This document shows, in pieces, positions 10,413 through 19,030 of a stretch of DNA of 64,000 bases. The notes under the pieces are model-generated. The model searched no databases and was not told where the DNA came from. It was given only the letters and a program-made list of their open reading frames with translations. The position numbers were made by a program, and so were the translations under genes. Source of the DNA: Chitinimonas sp. BJYL2 (GTDB lineage: Bacteria; Pseudomonadota; Gammaproteobacteria; Burkholderiales; Chitinimonadaceae); the NCBI RefSeq assembly GCF_027257935.1, contig NZ_JANZKW010000002.1, forward strand, positions 124,001 through 188,000, read 5' to 3'. How positions within the stretch are numbered: position 1 is the stretch's first letter; every line of letters begins with the position of its first letter.

Positions 10413-10446
10413 ACGGCGACACTCAGGTGTCGCCGTTTGTTTTTTC
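10413..10446 (+). terminator. Strong rho-independent terminator of phaB
   Basis: A perfect 10-bp stem (ACGGCGACAC / GTGTCGCCGT) with a TCAG loop is followed by TTTGTTTTTT. Confidence 0.9.
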
Positions 10447-11344
10447 CAGGGCCACCGGCCCGCCATGCATCCTGCACAAGCGTGCGGCTGTGGCTTGTAC
10501 GCCAATTCCCGCTGTACTTTGACATTCGGGGACTACTCAACCAAAGCTGTCTCTCCGGTCCATCTTGGTCCGGACGCAAACCAAAGCAATGGAGACATGC
10601 AACGATGAATATCCTCGCATTCAAGCGACGAAGGTTGGCACTGATCGTCCCACTGGTCCTGATGGCGCCCACATGGGCCTGTGTGCCGCCGCCCCCGGTC
10701 AATATCAATCCCGCCCCACCCGGTGTGGAAGGCCAGTTACCGGTGACCACGCCAGTATTGATACAGGCGCCACCTTGGGATCCACGAATAACGCCCTGCC
10801 CCGGCTATGCCATGTATACCGACGAGGCCTGGTTGCCGGCGATCAGTCACGAAGACTACCAACGGCTGTTCCTCAATCAGGTCCCTTTGCCGGAGGCATG
10901 GCAGGCCACACGGATTTATCTTGGTGGCGATCAGGCTGCCTATCAGGGGCTGGCTTGGCGTGCCAAGTGGTGGACACAGGGTGAGGTGCCAGGGACCAGC
11001 TGGGGGGCCTGGGAAGTCGTGGAAACCGGGACCCTGCTGCCTTGGTCTGCCGCGCGCACCTATGTGACAGGCGACAAGGTGAGTTACGGCCCGTGGGTGT
11101 TCATGGCCAAGTGGTGGACCACGGGCGATACCCCGAATACGGACCCCTATGGACCATGGGAGCGCATTCCCGGGGTACAGGTGCCACAAGCACCCTTACC
11201 GTTTCAGGCAACCGTCTATCGTCGGGTCAGCAGCGGTATCGTCCAGAAATATGACCTGTTTCTGGCTACGCTGACGGGGCCGCAGTCTGCCGCGCCGGCA
11301 CGCTGGAAGGTGCATGTAGATGGTCAGGAAATCCTGAGTGGTAG

Positions 11345-11623
<279 letters not shown>

Positions 11624-11732
11624 ACGCGTAAAGCTTCATGCCCAGCAGCGCTACTCCCATCATTCCAATCATGCGCTGATCGGCAATTCACAGAATGTGG
11701 CGCCCGGCTTGCGAGCGCCAGAGACTGCCTTC

Positions 11733-12335
11733 TTAGAACTTCGTGCCTACACCCACGCCCCAGACCACGGGGTTGACCTTCAGGGTACCCAGCTTCGCGC
11801 CACCTGCGACGCTGACGTCGGTCTTTATGTAGATCTTCTTCACATCGACGTTGACGTACCAATCCTGATTGATCGCGAAGTCAGCACCCAGTTGCAGGCT
11901 GCCCCCGAAGCTGTTCTTGTCCACAGCCAGATCAGCAGCTCCCGCTTTCAAGTCGGCATTGTAAAAACGCGTGTAGTTCACGCCCACGCCGGCATAAGGG
12001 CGGATATCCGCGTTAGGTGCAAAGTGATACTGCAGCGTGAGCGTAGGCGGCAGATGGCTGACTTTGCCCAGGCTGGCGCCATTGGCCGTGACTTTATGGC
12101 GTGCCGTGCCCAGGATCAGCTCGGCACCCAGCTGATCGCTCAGCATGTAGGTGAAATCGAGCTCAGGCACGGTTTGCTTGTCCACATCCACGTTCAGCGC
12201 GGCCAGCGTGCCGGTATTGCTGACGCTTGGCGCTACCTGAACGAGGCGGCCACGCACCAGCAGATCACCTTGGGCGGCAACGGCGGTGGTGCCCATCAGG
12301 GCGCAGATGAGCGTGACAAGTGTCTTGGCTTGCAT
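11733..12335 (-). CDS. ompW: OmpW-family outer-membrane protein
   Basis: 200 aa. Signal peptide to about residue 21 (AVAAQG), then an eight-stranded barrel of the OmpW family: GDLLVRGRLVQVAP at the start, LPPTLTLQYHF and PYAGVGVNYT in the middle, and the C-terminal WGVGVGTKF ending in Phe, the BAM signal. OmpW proteins are narrow hydrophobic channels and are often induced by low oxygen. Two FNR-like sites and a plausible -10 lie upstream, in agreement with FNR control of ompW known from enterobacteria. Confidence 0.9.
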   Translation of the reverse strand: MQAKTLVTLICALMGTTAVAAQGDLLVRGRLVQVAPSVSNTGTLAALNVDVDKQTVPELDFTYMLSDQLGAELILGTARHKVTANGASLGKVSHLPPTLTLQYHFAPNADIRPYAGVGVNYTRFYNADLKAGAADLAVDKNSFGGSLQLGADFAINQDWYVNVDVKKIYIKTDVSVAGGAKLGTLKVNPVVWGVGVGTKF

Positions 12336-12385
12336 GATGCAGTTCTCCGTAAACTTGCTGCACCCGTGTGGTGCAGCCCGAGGTC

Positions 12386-12391
12386 AGCTTA
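12386..12391 (-). promoter_or_regulatory. Possible -10 element of ompW
   Basis: TAAGCT on the reverse strand. It would put the start of transcription near 12379, about 41 bases from the centre of the nearer FNR-like box, the class II activator distance. A 7-bp hairpin (CTGCACC/GGTGCAG, 12358-12376) would then lie in the leader. Confidence 0.3.
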
Positions 12392-12413
12392 CGGAGATTG
12401 CTGCGACGCAATA

Positions 12414-12427
12414 TTGCGCTGGATCAG
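12414..12427 (-). promoter_or_regulatory. FNR/ANR-like box 1 upstream of ompW
   Basis: Reverse strand reads CTGATCCAGCGCAA, close to the FNR pattern TTGAT-N4-ATCAA and to the GCGCAA variant half-site. The second copy lies 32 bp further upstream, three helical turns away. Confidence 0.5.
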
Positions 12428-12445
12428 ACCGGTATTGCTCCAAGT

Positions 12446-12459
12446 TTGCGCTAGATCAG
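12446..12459 (-). promoter_or_regulatory. FNR/ANR-like box 2 upstream of ompW
   Basis: Reverse strand reads CTGATCTAGCGCAA, which differs from box 1 at one base. The tandem, helically phased pair is more persuasive than either site alone. It lies between ompW and the end of the YhhN gene. Confidence 0.5.
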
Positions 12460-12466
12460 AACCCGT

Positions 12467-13114
12467 TCAGTTGCCGGCCTGCTCGCGGAAAACCGAGCGT
12501 GCAATGCCCCACTGGCCTGCCCAGTAGGTCAGCATCACGATATAGCCCGCGGCGGCAAATTCGGTGTGAAACTTGTTGATTGCCAGAACGCTATCCGATA
12601 TGCCGAACAGCAAGGCACCGGCTGCCGCAGCAAGCTGCCAGCGCTCGGCTGGTTGCTCCACCAGTGCTATGGCTCGCCAGAGCATGGCGCCGATCACCAG
12701 CACATAGGCAGCCACGGGTGCGGCCATCACGCCCAGCGTGGGATACAACACGGCAAATATGGCGCCCAGCCACAGGAGAATGGGTAGCAAGCGAACAATG
12801 CGCGCCTTGCGATTGGCCTGCACAAACGCCATCACATAACAGACATGGGCGCACAGAAACGCCACAAGCCCGCCGATGAACTGGCTGGGAGACCATGCCA
12901 GCAGGGCATCGCCGAGCAAAGAGAGCCCCAGCCCCACCAGTATCAGCTTTGCATAGCGGCCGGCTTGGTGGCTGATCCAGAGCATCATGCAGCTGACGGG
13001 TATCAGCTTGCTGATGAACTCCAGCTCATGCGGGCCGATAGCGCGTGCCGCAAGATGTATCACAAGGCCGATCAGGCCAACTACGGCAAGATTGCGAGGG
13101 GTGGTCAGCTGCAT
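12467..13114 (-). CDS. YhhN/TMEM86-family membrane protein
   Basis: 215 aa with about eight hydrophobic segments covering nearly the whole chain. The polar signatures GDALLAWSP and GISDSVLAINKF are typical of the YhhN family, related to eukaryotic TMEM86 lysoplasmalogenase. The bacterial substrate is uncertain. Upstream of ompW on the same strand with a 131-base gap holding the ompW control region, so probably transcribed separately. Confidence 0.85.
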   Translation of the reverse strand: MQLTTPRNLAVVGLIGLVIHLAARAIGPHELEFISKLIPVSCMMLWISHQAGRYAKLILVGLGLSLLGDALLAWSPSQFIGGLVAFLCAHVCYVMAFVQANRKARIVRLLPILLWLGAIFAVLYPTLGVMAAPVAAYVLVIGAMLWRAIALVEQPAERWQLAAAAGALLFGISDSVLAINKFHTEFAAAGYIVMLTYWAGQWGIARSVFREQAGN

Positions 13115-13243
13115 GTTGCGTGTCTCCCTGGTGTCCTTTCCGGACTTGAAAGTTCTTTTAAATCAGTCTGATAAACAAGCGCAAATTGCCGTAACAGGGC
13201 TTGCAGCGGTATCCTTGCGGCCTAGTGAACCCTGTGTACAGCC

Positions 13244-14059
13244 ATGCCCATCGTCATCAAGACTCCAGAAGATATCGAAAAAATGCGCGTTGCGGGCCGT
13301 CTGGCCAGCGAAGTGCTCGATTACATCACGCCCTTTGTGAAACCCGGCGTGACCACGCTCGAACTCAATCGCCTGTGTCATGAGCTGATGACCAAGGTGC
13401 AAGGCACGGTGCCTGCGCCGCTGAACTATTGCCCGCCCGGCTATACCCCCTTCCCTGCTTCGATCTGTACCTCGGTCAATCAGGTGGTGTGCCACGGTAT
13501 CCCGAACGACAAGCCGCTCAAGAATGGCGATGTGGTGAATCTGGACATCACGGTCATCAAGGACGGTTATCACGGCGATACCAGCCGGATGTTCTGTGTG
13601 GGCGAAGTGGCGCCGCATGCCAAGCGTCTGGCGCAGGTGACCTATGAATGCATGTGGATCGGTATCGACCTGGTCAAACCGGGTGCGCGACTGGGTGATA
13701 TCGGTGCTGCGATCCAGCGGCATGCTGAGGCGGCCGGTTATTCAGTAGTGCGCGAATTCTGCGGTCATGGCATCGGCAAGCAGTTCCATGAAGACCCACA
13801 AGTACTCCACTACGGCAAACCCGGGACGGGGATCGAACTGAAGGCCGGGATGATCTTCACCATCGAGCCGATGATCAACGCCGGCAAGAAGGACATCCGC
13901 TCCATGCCCGACGGCTGGACCATCGTCACCAAGGATCGCTCGCTGTCTGCACAGTGGGAACACACGGTATTGGTGACAGAGACGGGCTACGAAGTGCTGA
14001 CCGTGTCGGCCGATTCACCGGCCAAACCGGATATCAAGCCAGCGGCACTGGCTGCTTGA
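13244..14059 (+). CDS. map: Map, type I methionine aminopeptidase
   Basis: 271 aa, removes the initiator methionine from nascent proteins. All metal ligands are visible: D101, D112, H175, E208 and E239, with H84 as the additional active-site histidine. Usual length. It is not next to rpsB or tsf, unlike the arrangement in many bacteria. A textbook terminator follows directly. Confidence 0.97.
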   Translation: MPIVIKTPEDIEKMRVAGRLASEVLDYITPFVKPGVTTLELNRLCHELMTKVQGTVPAPLNYCPPGYTPFPASICTSVNQVVCHGIPNDKPLKNGDVVNLDITVIKDGYHGDTSRMFCVGEVAPHAKRLAQVTYECMWIGIDLVKPGARLGDIGAAIQRHAEAAGYSVVREFCGHGIGKQFHEDPQVLHYGKPGTGIELKAGMIFTIEPMINAGKKDIRSMPDGWTIVTKDRSLSAQWEHTVLVTETGYEVLTVSADSPAKPDIKPAALAA

Positions 14060-14066
14060 TTCGATA

Positions 14067-14089
14067 CGCCGGGTTCGCCCGGCGTTTTT
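14067..14089 (+). terminator. Rho-independent terminator of map
   Basis: Perfect 7-bp stem CGCCGGG/CCCGGCG closed by a TTCG tetraloop and followed by TTTTT. Confidence 0.92.
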
Positions 14090-14109
14090 CATGGATACCC
14101 CAAGCCGCC

Positions 14110-14559
14110 ATGCTGGTTGACATCGACCTTGCCGATGCCTTGCAGGCGATGGCCTTGCTGTCGCTGCAAAGGCTGGCCTATCAGCAGGAGGCGGAGCTGA
14201 TCGCTTACCCGGCGCTTCCGCCTTTGCATCAAACCCTGTCTGAGCTGATGGACTGTGGTGAAATCGTGTTGGGTTGGTGCCCTGAGGGCGCGCTGTTGGG
14301 CGCCGTTGGCTTTGTCATTACGGATACCTATCTCGATATCTGCCGGCTCGTTGTGCACCCTGCAGCCCAACAGCGTGGCATTGGACGCGCGTTGGTACGC
14401 GCCGCCGTAGCCGCGGCCCAAGGCAAGCCCTGCCGGGTTACCACCGCAGCAGCCAATCTGCCCGCCTTGGCGCTCTACCAGCAAGCGGGCTTCGTGATGG
14501 ATGCGCAGTTCGCCACGCCAGACGGCCTGGCCTTGGTCAGCCTGAGTCATCAAGGCTGA
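14110..14559 (+). CDS. GNAT-family N-acetyltransferase
   Basis: 149 aa from the ATG at 14110; the frame is open upstream but only through the end of map. The acetyl-CoA binding motif A is clear (LVVHPAAQQRGIGRALVRAA, about residues 79-98), followed by LALYQQAGFV, the usual C-terminal GNAT signature. The substrate cannot be deduced. The start is unusually close (20 bases) to the map terminator, so its promoter may overlap that terminator. Confidence 0.82.
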   Translation: MLVDIDLADALQAMALLSLQRLAYQQEAELIAYPALPPLHQTLSELMDCGEIVLGWCPEGALLGAVGFVITDTYLDICRLVVHPAAQQRGIGRALVRAAVAAAQGKPCRVTTAAANLPALALYQQAGFVMDAQFATPDGLALVSLSHQG

Positions 14560-14627
14560 CAGGCTTTCCTCTCCCGGCCAAAGCGGGGAAGATAGCGCTC
14601 AATCCGCTGCCTGCCTCCCTCCCTGCC

Positions 14628-17192
14628 ATGAATGCTCCCCACTCGATTCCCGCCCTGCGCAAGCAACTGAAAGCCGACCGTGCCGCGCTATACGCGGATT
14701 ACCACGATCCTGAAAAGGCGGGTGAGCTGATCGCCGCGGATGCGGCGCTTGTGGACGCATTTCTCGCAGCGCGTTGGGGTGAGCTTGCGGCAGACCCGGC
14801 TACGGCACTCGTGGCAGTGGGTGGCTATGGTCGCGGCCAGTTGTTCCCTGCTTCCGATATCGACTTGCTGATCCTGCTGTCGGATGAGGCGCAGGAGAAC
14901 GAGCTGGTCAAGATTGAGGGCTTTATCGGCTTGCTATGGGATCTGGGCCTGGAGGTCGGACACAGCGTGCGAACCCAGACCGAGTGTCTGGAAGAGGCAC
15001 GCAAAGACATCACGGTGCAGACCACGCTGCTGGAAACCCGGCTGATCGCGGGCAGTGAGTCGGCGTACAAGCAGATGCAACAGGCGGTGAGCAGCACACT
15101 GGACCCGCGTGCCTTCTTTGAGGCCAAGCTGCTCGAACAACAACAGCGACACGAGCGATTCCAGGGGTCGATCAACAAGCTGGAGCCCAATGTAAAGGAG
15201 GCGCCGGGCGGCCTGCGTGACCTGCACATGGTCCTGTGGCTGGCACGAGCGGTCAATCTGCCTTGTGACTGGGAAGGCCTCAAGAAGGCCGGTCTGCTGA
15301 CCGGTCAAGAAATGCGCAAACTCAAGCGCGCGGAAACCATGCTGTTCTCCTTTCGCATCGCCTTGCACCTGACGGCCGGCCGTCGCGAAGACCGGATCCT
15401 GTTCGATTACCAGAACGCGCTCGCTAAGCGATTTGGTTACGTCGATACCGATGCCGCCCGAGCCAGCGAGCAGTTGATGGCGGTGTACTACCTCTCTGCC
15501 CGGATCGTCGCGCAGTTGCAGCCCCTGCTCCTGCAAGCCATCCGGCGCATCCTGCATGGCAAGGCCGCTTTGGAAATCACGCCCATCAATCCGCGCTTCA
15601 ATGCACGGGGGCATTTGCTGGAGATTGCCAATCCGGATGTGTTCGAGACTACGCCCTCCGCCATTCTCGAAGCGTTTCTGGTCATGCAGCAGAATCCGCA
15701 GCTCACGGCGATCGGGGTCGATACCTTGAGAGCACTCTGGCACGCCCGCCCTCGCATCAACGCCGCGTTCCGGCGAGACCCCGTCAACAAGGCGCTGTTC
15801 ATGGACATCATCCGCCAACCTTGGGGAACAACCCGGGTCATGCGGCGGATGAACCAGTACGGGGTGCTGGGTCGGTATATCCCGGCCTTTGGCAAGATTG
15901 TCGGCCGCATGCAGCACGATCTTTTCCACGTTTACACCGTGGATGAACACATCCTCATGGTGCTGCGCAATCTGCGGCGCTTTGCCACACCGGCCTTCAA
16001 CCACGAATACCCGCTGTGCTCACAGCTGATCGAACAGTTCGAGCGCCCCGAGGTGTTGTATCTGGCCGCGCTGTTCCACGATATCGGCAAGGGCCGTGGG
16101 GGCGATCATTCTCAGCTGGGCAAGGTGGACGCGCGCGAGTTCTGCGTGGACCATGACCTCCCCAAGGCAGATACGGATCTGGTGGCCTGGCTGGTCGAGC
16201 ACCACCTCACGATGTCGAGCGTCGCGCAGAAGCAGGATGTTTACGACCCGGAAGTGGTGGAAGCCTTTGCCCAGATCGTGCGTGACGAGCGTCATCTCAA
16301 TGCGCTGTACCTGCTGACCGTGGCAGATATCCGCGGCACCAGCCCCAAGGTCTGGAATGGCTGGAAAGCCAAGCTGCTCGAAGACCTGTTCCGCGCCACA
16401 AGGCGCTATCTGGCGGGTGAAACGCTCAACACGGTGGATGCGCTTGATACCCGCCGCGATGAAGCCCAGAGTCAGATGCGCCGCTGGGGTTTGCGCGATG
16501 ATGCGCACCTTGCGTTCTGGAAAACCCTCGATCCCGTTTATTTCCTGCGCCATGATGCGCCAGAGATCGCCTGGCACGGCAAGGTGCTGTGGGGACGTTT
16601 CGAGTCGGACGAGGTGATTGTGCGTGCACGGCCCGCCGAGGGCGACGAGGGCTTGCAGGTCATGGTGTATTGCCACGATCAGCCCGATCTTTTCGCCCGC
16701 ATCTGCACCTTTTTCGAGCGCAACGGCTACAGCATTTTTGATGCACGCATCTACACCACCCTGCGAGGTCGGGCGCTGGATACTTTCTTCGTGCAGATGT
16801 CGGAGCGAACCACGGCGGAATACCGTGATCTGGTCGGTTTTGTGGAGTACGAGCTGACCCAGATGATCGTGCGCAACGAACCGCTTCCGCCGCCACTGAG
16901 TGGACGATTAAGCCGGGTGCTCAAGCATTTTCCCTTGCCGCCACAGGTACTTATCCGCCCGGACGACAAGCAGAAACTTCATATTCTGTCGCTGGTGGCA
17001 GGTGATCGCCCCGGTTTGCTGTCGCGCATTGCACGCGTGCTGTCACGCCACGAAGTCACCATTCATTCTGCCAAGATCATGACCCTGGGCGAAAGAGCGG
17101 AAGATACCTTCACCATATCTGGCGTTTGTCTGGCGGAATCCAAGACGCTTGTCAGGCTGGAGGCAGACCTGCTGGAAACCCTGCGCGTTTAA
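14628..17192 (+). CDS. glnD: GlnD, PII uridylyltransferase / uridylyl-removing enzyme
   Basis: 854 aa, standard length. Senses glutamine and adds or removes UMP on PII proteins to control nitrogen assimilation. Domains in order: nucleotidyltransferase with GGYGRGQLFPASDIDLLIL at about 65-83; the GlnD-specific region with KEAPGGLRDLHM; an HD hydrolase with ALFHDIGKGRGGDHS near 481-495; and two C-terminal ACT domains from about 674 and 782. Start at 14628 is the first good ATG, after a short hairpin-containing gap. Confidence 0.96.
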   Translation: MNAPHSIPALRKQLKADRAALYADYHDPEKAGELIAADAALVDAFLAARWGELAADPATALVAVGGYGRGQLFPASDIDLLILLSDEAQENELVKIEGFIGLLWDLGLEVGHSVRTQTECLEEARKDITVQTTLLETRLIAGSESAYKQMQQAVSSTLDPRAFFEAKLLEQQQRHERFQGSINKLEPNVKEAPGGLRDLHMVLWLARAVNLPCDWEGLKKAGLLTGQEMRKLKRAETMLFSFRIALHLTAGRREDRILFDYQNALAKRFGYVDTDAARASEQLMAVYYLSARIVAQLQPLLLQAIRRILHGKAALEITPINPRFNARGHLLEIANPDVFETTPSAILEAFLVMQQNPQLTAIGVDTLRALWHARPRINAAFRRDPVNKALFMDIIRQPWGTTRVMRRMNQYGVLGRYIPAFGKIVGRMQHDLFHVYTVDEHILMVLRNLRRFATPAFNHEYPLCSQLIEQFERPEVLYLAALFHDIGKGRGGDHSQLGKVDAREFCVDHDLPKADTDLVAWLVEHHLTMSSVAQKQDVYDPEVVEAFAQIVRDERHLNALYLLTVADIRGTSPKVWNGWKAKLLEDLFRATRRYLAGETLNTVDALDTRRDEAQSQMRRWGLRDDAHLAFWKTLDPVYFLRHDAPEIAWHGKVLWGRFESDEVIVRARPAEGDEGLQVMVYCHDQPDLFARICTFFERNGYSIFDARIYTTLRGRALDTFFVQMSERTTAEYRDLVGFVEYELTQMIVRNEPLPPPLSGRLSRVLKHFPLPPQVLIRPDDKQKLHILSLVAGDRPGLLSRIARVLSRHEVTIHSAKIMTLGERAEDTFTISGVCLAESKTLVRLEADLLETLRV

Positions 17193-17273
17193 GGTCTGGC
17201 TGGCCAACGCGCAGCCATAGACCGGGAGTTGAAGGTCGCGACGAATCGCCAAGGCGTGCCCGTGCCCTACACC

Positions 17274-18890
17274 TCAACCCAGCACGATCTGACCATCCAC
17301 CAGCCTGACCTTGGCACCGGAGCGATCCTCCACCACCTGGAGCATCTTGGTGCCGACCAGCAGATTGACCCCGCCATGAATGGCACGTGGCGCTTCGATA
17401 ATGGCCGTGTCGCTGACCTCCATCTGCTCTGCCAGCGCGTGGATGCGCGCATCCAGATCGGCCACTTCCAGCTGATTCGTCTCCAGCGTGTGCGTGGCCT
17501 TCTCGCGCATGCCGCCCACCGCTTTGGCAGGATTCTGTTCAAAGAAATGCAAGAGCTGCTTGAGCTTGGCTTGGTCTTCCTGCTTGCGTTTGCGTTCGTT
17601 TTCTAATCCGACGCGTTCGGCCGCGAGAAAGGGATTCACCCCTACCTGTACCACGGTGGGGGCGCCGGATGGCGAGCCGATCACCGGTGAGCGTATCCAG
17701 AGGTGGGCGCGTGCGCGCCCGCCGATCAGGCTGCCCTGATTACTGCCTGGCTTGCCGACCATGATGGATTCTCCCGCCGTCAGCTCGCACTGGCGGATAC
17801 CGCTTTCGGCGGTAATGGCCTTGCCAGCCTCCACGACAGCATGCTCCATGAATTTGGCCTGCACGGTGCCATTGCACTGGATACGTGCGGTCTCGGCGGC
17901 GTTGCCACCGACTTCGGCCTTGCCAATGATGCCGCCCTTCACAACGATGTTCCCGCCAGCTACGACCTCGGCGGCCTCTACCGTACCTTCAACAATCACG
18001 TCACCCGCAACACGCACGCTCATGCCGGCACGGATATCGCCGTTCACATGCACCGTCCCGTCAAAATTGATATTCCCCGAGCTGAGATCGATATCCTGCA
18101 CGTCGACCAAGGGATTCACGCTGATCCCCTTGTCGCTGATCGACGGTGCGCCCGCCATGGTGGCGACAAGCAAGTTGGCATCGTCCTCGGCTGGGGCCGC
18201 GCCTTTGACGCCTTTGTCGAAAGGCTCATCGGGAATGGGTTGGGCTCGGATAGGCTGGTCAAATACATCGACGCCATCCTTACCCTGAACCGCCGGGGTG
18301 CGCCGCATCAGCGGCGTACCGGGATCCACCACAATCAGCGAACCCAACTCGCGGTAATCTACGATGGCCTCGTCATCCTCCGTCTCCGCTGCACCACGCA
18401 ATGAGGCCAGCAGGCTTTCAAACCGCGCGGGTATGCCGGACTCCGGCTCCTCCCCCTCGGCAATGACCAGATCGTTGCACTGCTGGGCCTCTACCGCCGC
18501 GGCCAGCTCGGCCTCGTGCAGGTTGTGCGTAATGTTGCGTGCGGAGATTGCGGCACGGATCTGATCTATCGACACCGGTGCCCCGCCTTGTGGCGGCTTG
18601 ATGGTAAGCCAGGCGCAAAGCCGGCTCGGCGAAACCGAAATATCGAAAGTCCCGTCGCGCTGCTGACCAATCACCAGCTCAACCGTGGCCTCTGCCTTGG
18701 CGCACTGGCTGACGAAACTGCTCACAGCCGCTTCATCGATTGCACATGCCGCGAGCCCGGCATCGACCAGCGCAGCCTTTATCGCGCCAGCATCGGGTGG
18801 GCTGACCTCGGCGCCCGGCGTGAATTGGGCCTTCAGTTGCCTGGTGCTCGTATCCAGGTTGACCTGCAGGCTGTTTATTGTGCCGTCCAT
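17274..18890 (-). CDS. fapA: FapA, DUF342 flagellar-assembly-A family protein
   Basis: 538 aa. The start at 18890 is chosen because GGGAG lies just upstream of it; the 17 extra in-frame codons reach almost to the transcription start predicted from a sigma-28 promoter. FapA proteins (DUF342) have an N-terminal alpha/beta domain, a central right-handed beta-helix (the Gly/Val/Ala-rich repeats around residues 240-400, e.g. NINFDGTVHVNGDIRAGM and NIVVKGGIIGKAEVGGNAAE) and a C-terminal coiled coil. In other bacteria they affect flagellar assembly or polarity. No flagellar gene is adjacent. Confidence 0.87.
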   Translation of the reverse strand: MDGTINSLQVNLDTSTRQLKAQFTPGAEVSPPDAGAIKAALVDAGLAACAIDEAAVSSFVSQCAKAEATVELVIGQQRDGTFDISVSPSRLCAWLTIKPPQGGAPVSIDQIRAAISARNITHNLHEAELAAAVEAQQCNDLVIAEGEEPESGIPARFESLLASLRGAAETEDDEAIVDYRELGSLIVVDPGTPLMRRTPAVQGKDGVDVFDQPIRAQPIPDEPFDKGVKGAAPAEDDANLLVATMAGAPSISDKGISVNPLVDVQDIDLSSGNINFDGTVHVNGDIRAGMSVRVAGDVIVEGTVEAAEVVAGGNIVVKGGIIGKAEVGGNAAETARIQCNGTVQAKFMEHAVVEAGKAITAESGIRQCELTAGESIMVGKPGSNQGSLIGGRARAHLWIRSPVIGSPSGAPTVVQVGVNPFLAAERVGLENERKRKQEDQAKLKQLLHFFEQNPAKAVGGMREKATHTLETNQLEVADLDARIHALAEQMEVSDTAIIEAPRAIHGGVNLLVGTKMLQVVEDRSGAKVRLVDGQIVLG

Positions 18891-18945
18891 ACCATCTCCC
18901 GCGGCGATCCCGCCATCTTGTCGAACTACTTTGTGTTTCAAGTAT

Positions 18946-18972
18946 TTATCGGCATAACTTCCAGCAACTTCA
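18946..18972 (-). promoter_or_regulatory. Sigma-28 (FliA) promoter of fapA
   Basis: Reverse strand reads TGAAGTTG-N11-GCCGATAA. The -10 matches the FliA consensus at 8 of 8 positions and the -35 at 6 of 8, with exact 11-base spacing. The predicted transcription start is near 18939, 49 bases before the fapA ATG. Confidence 0.85.
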
Positions 18973-19030
18973 AATAGGAGTGAGCGGATGCATCGGTATA
19001 ATCGCTGCTTCCCTGTTGATATTGTTGCTC

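Noticed and set aside
10519-10547. TTGACA followed by CAAAGC as a promoter of the chitin-binding gene
   Set aside because: The -35 is perfect and the spacing is 17, but the -10 barely matches; left out as unsupported.
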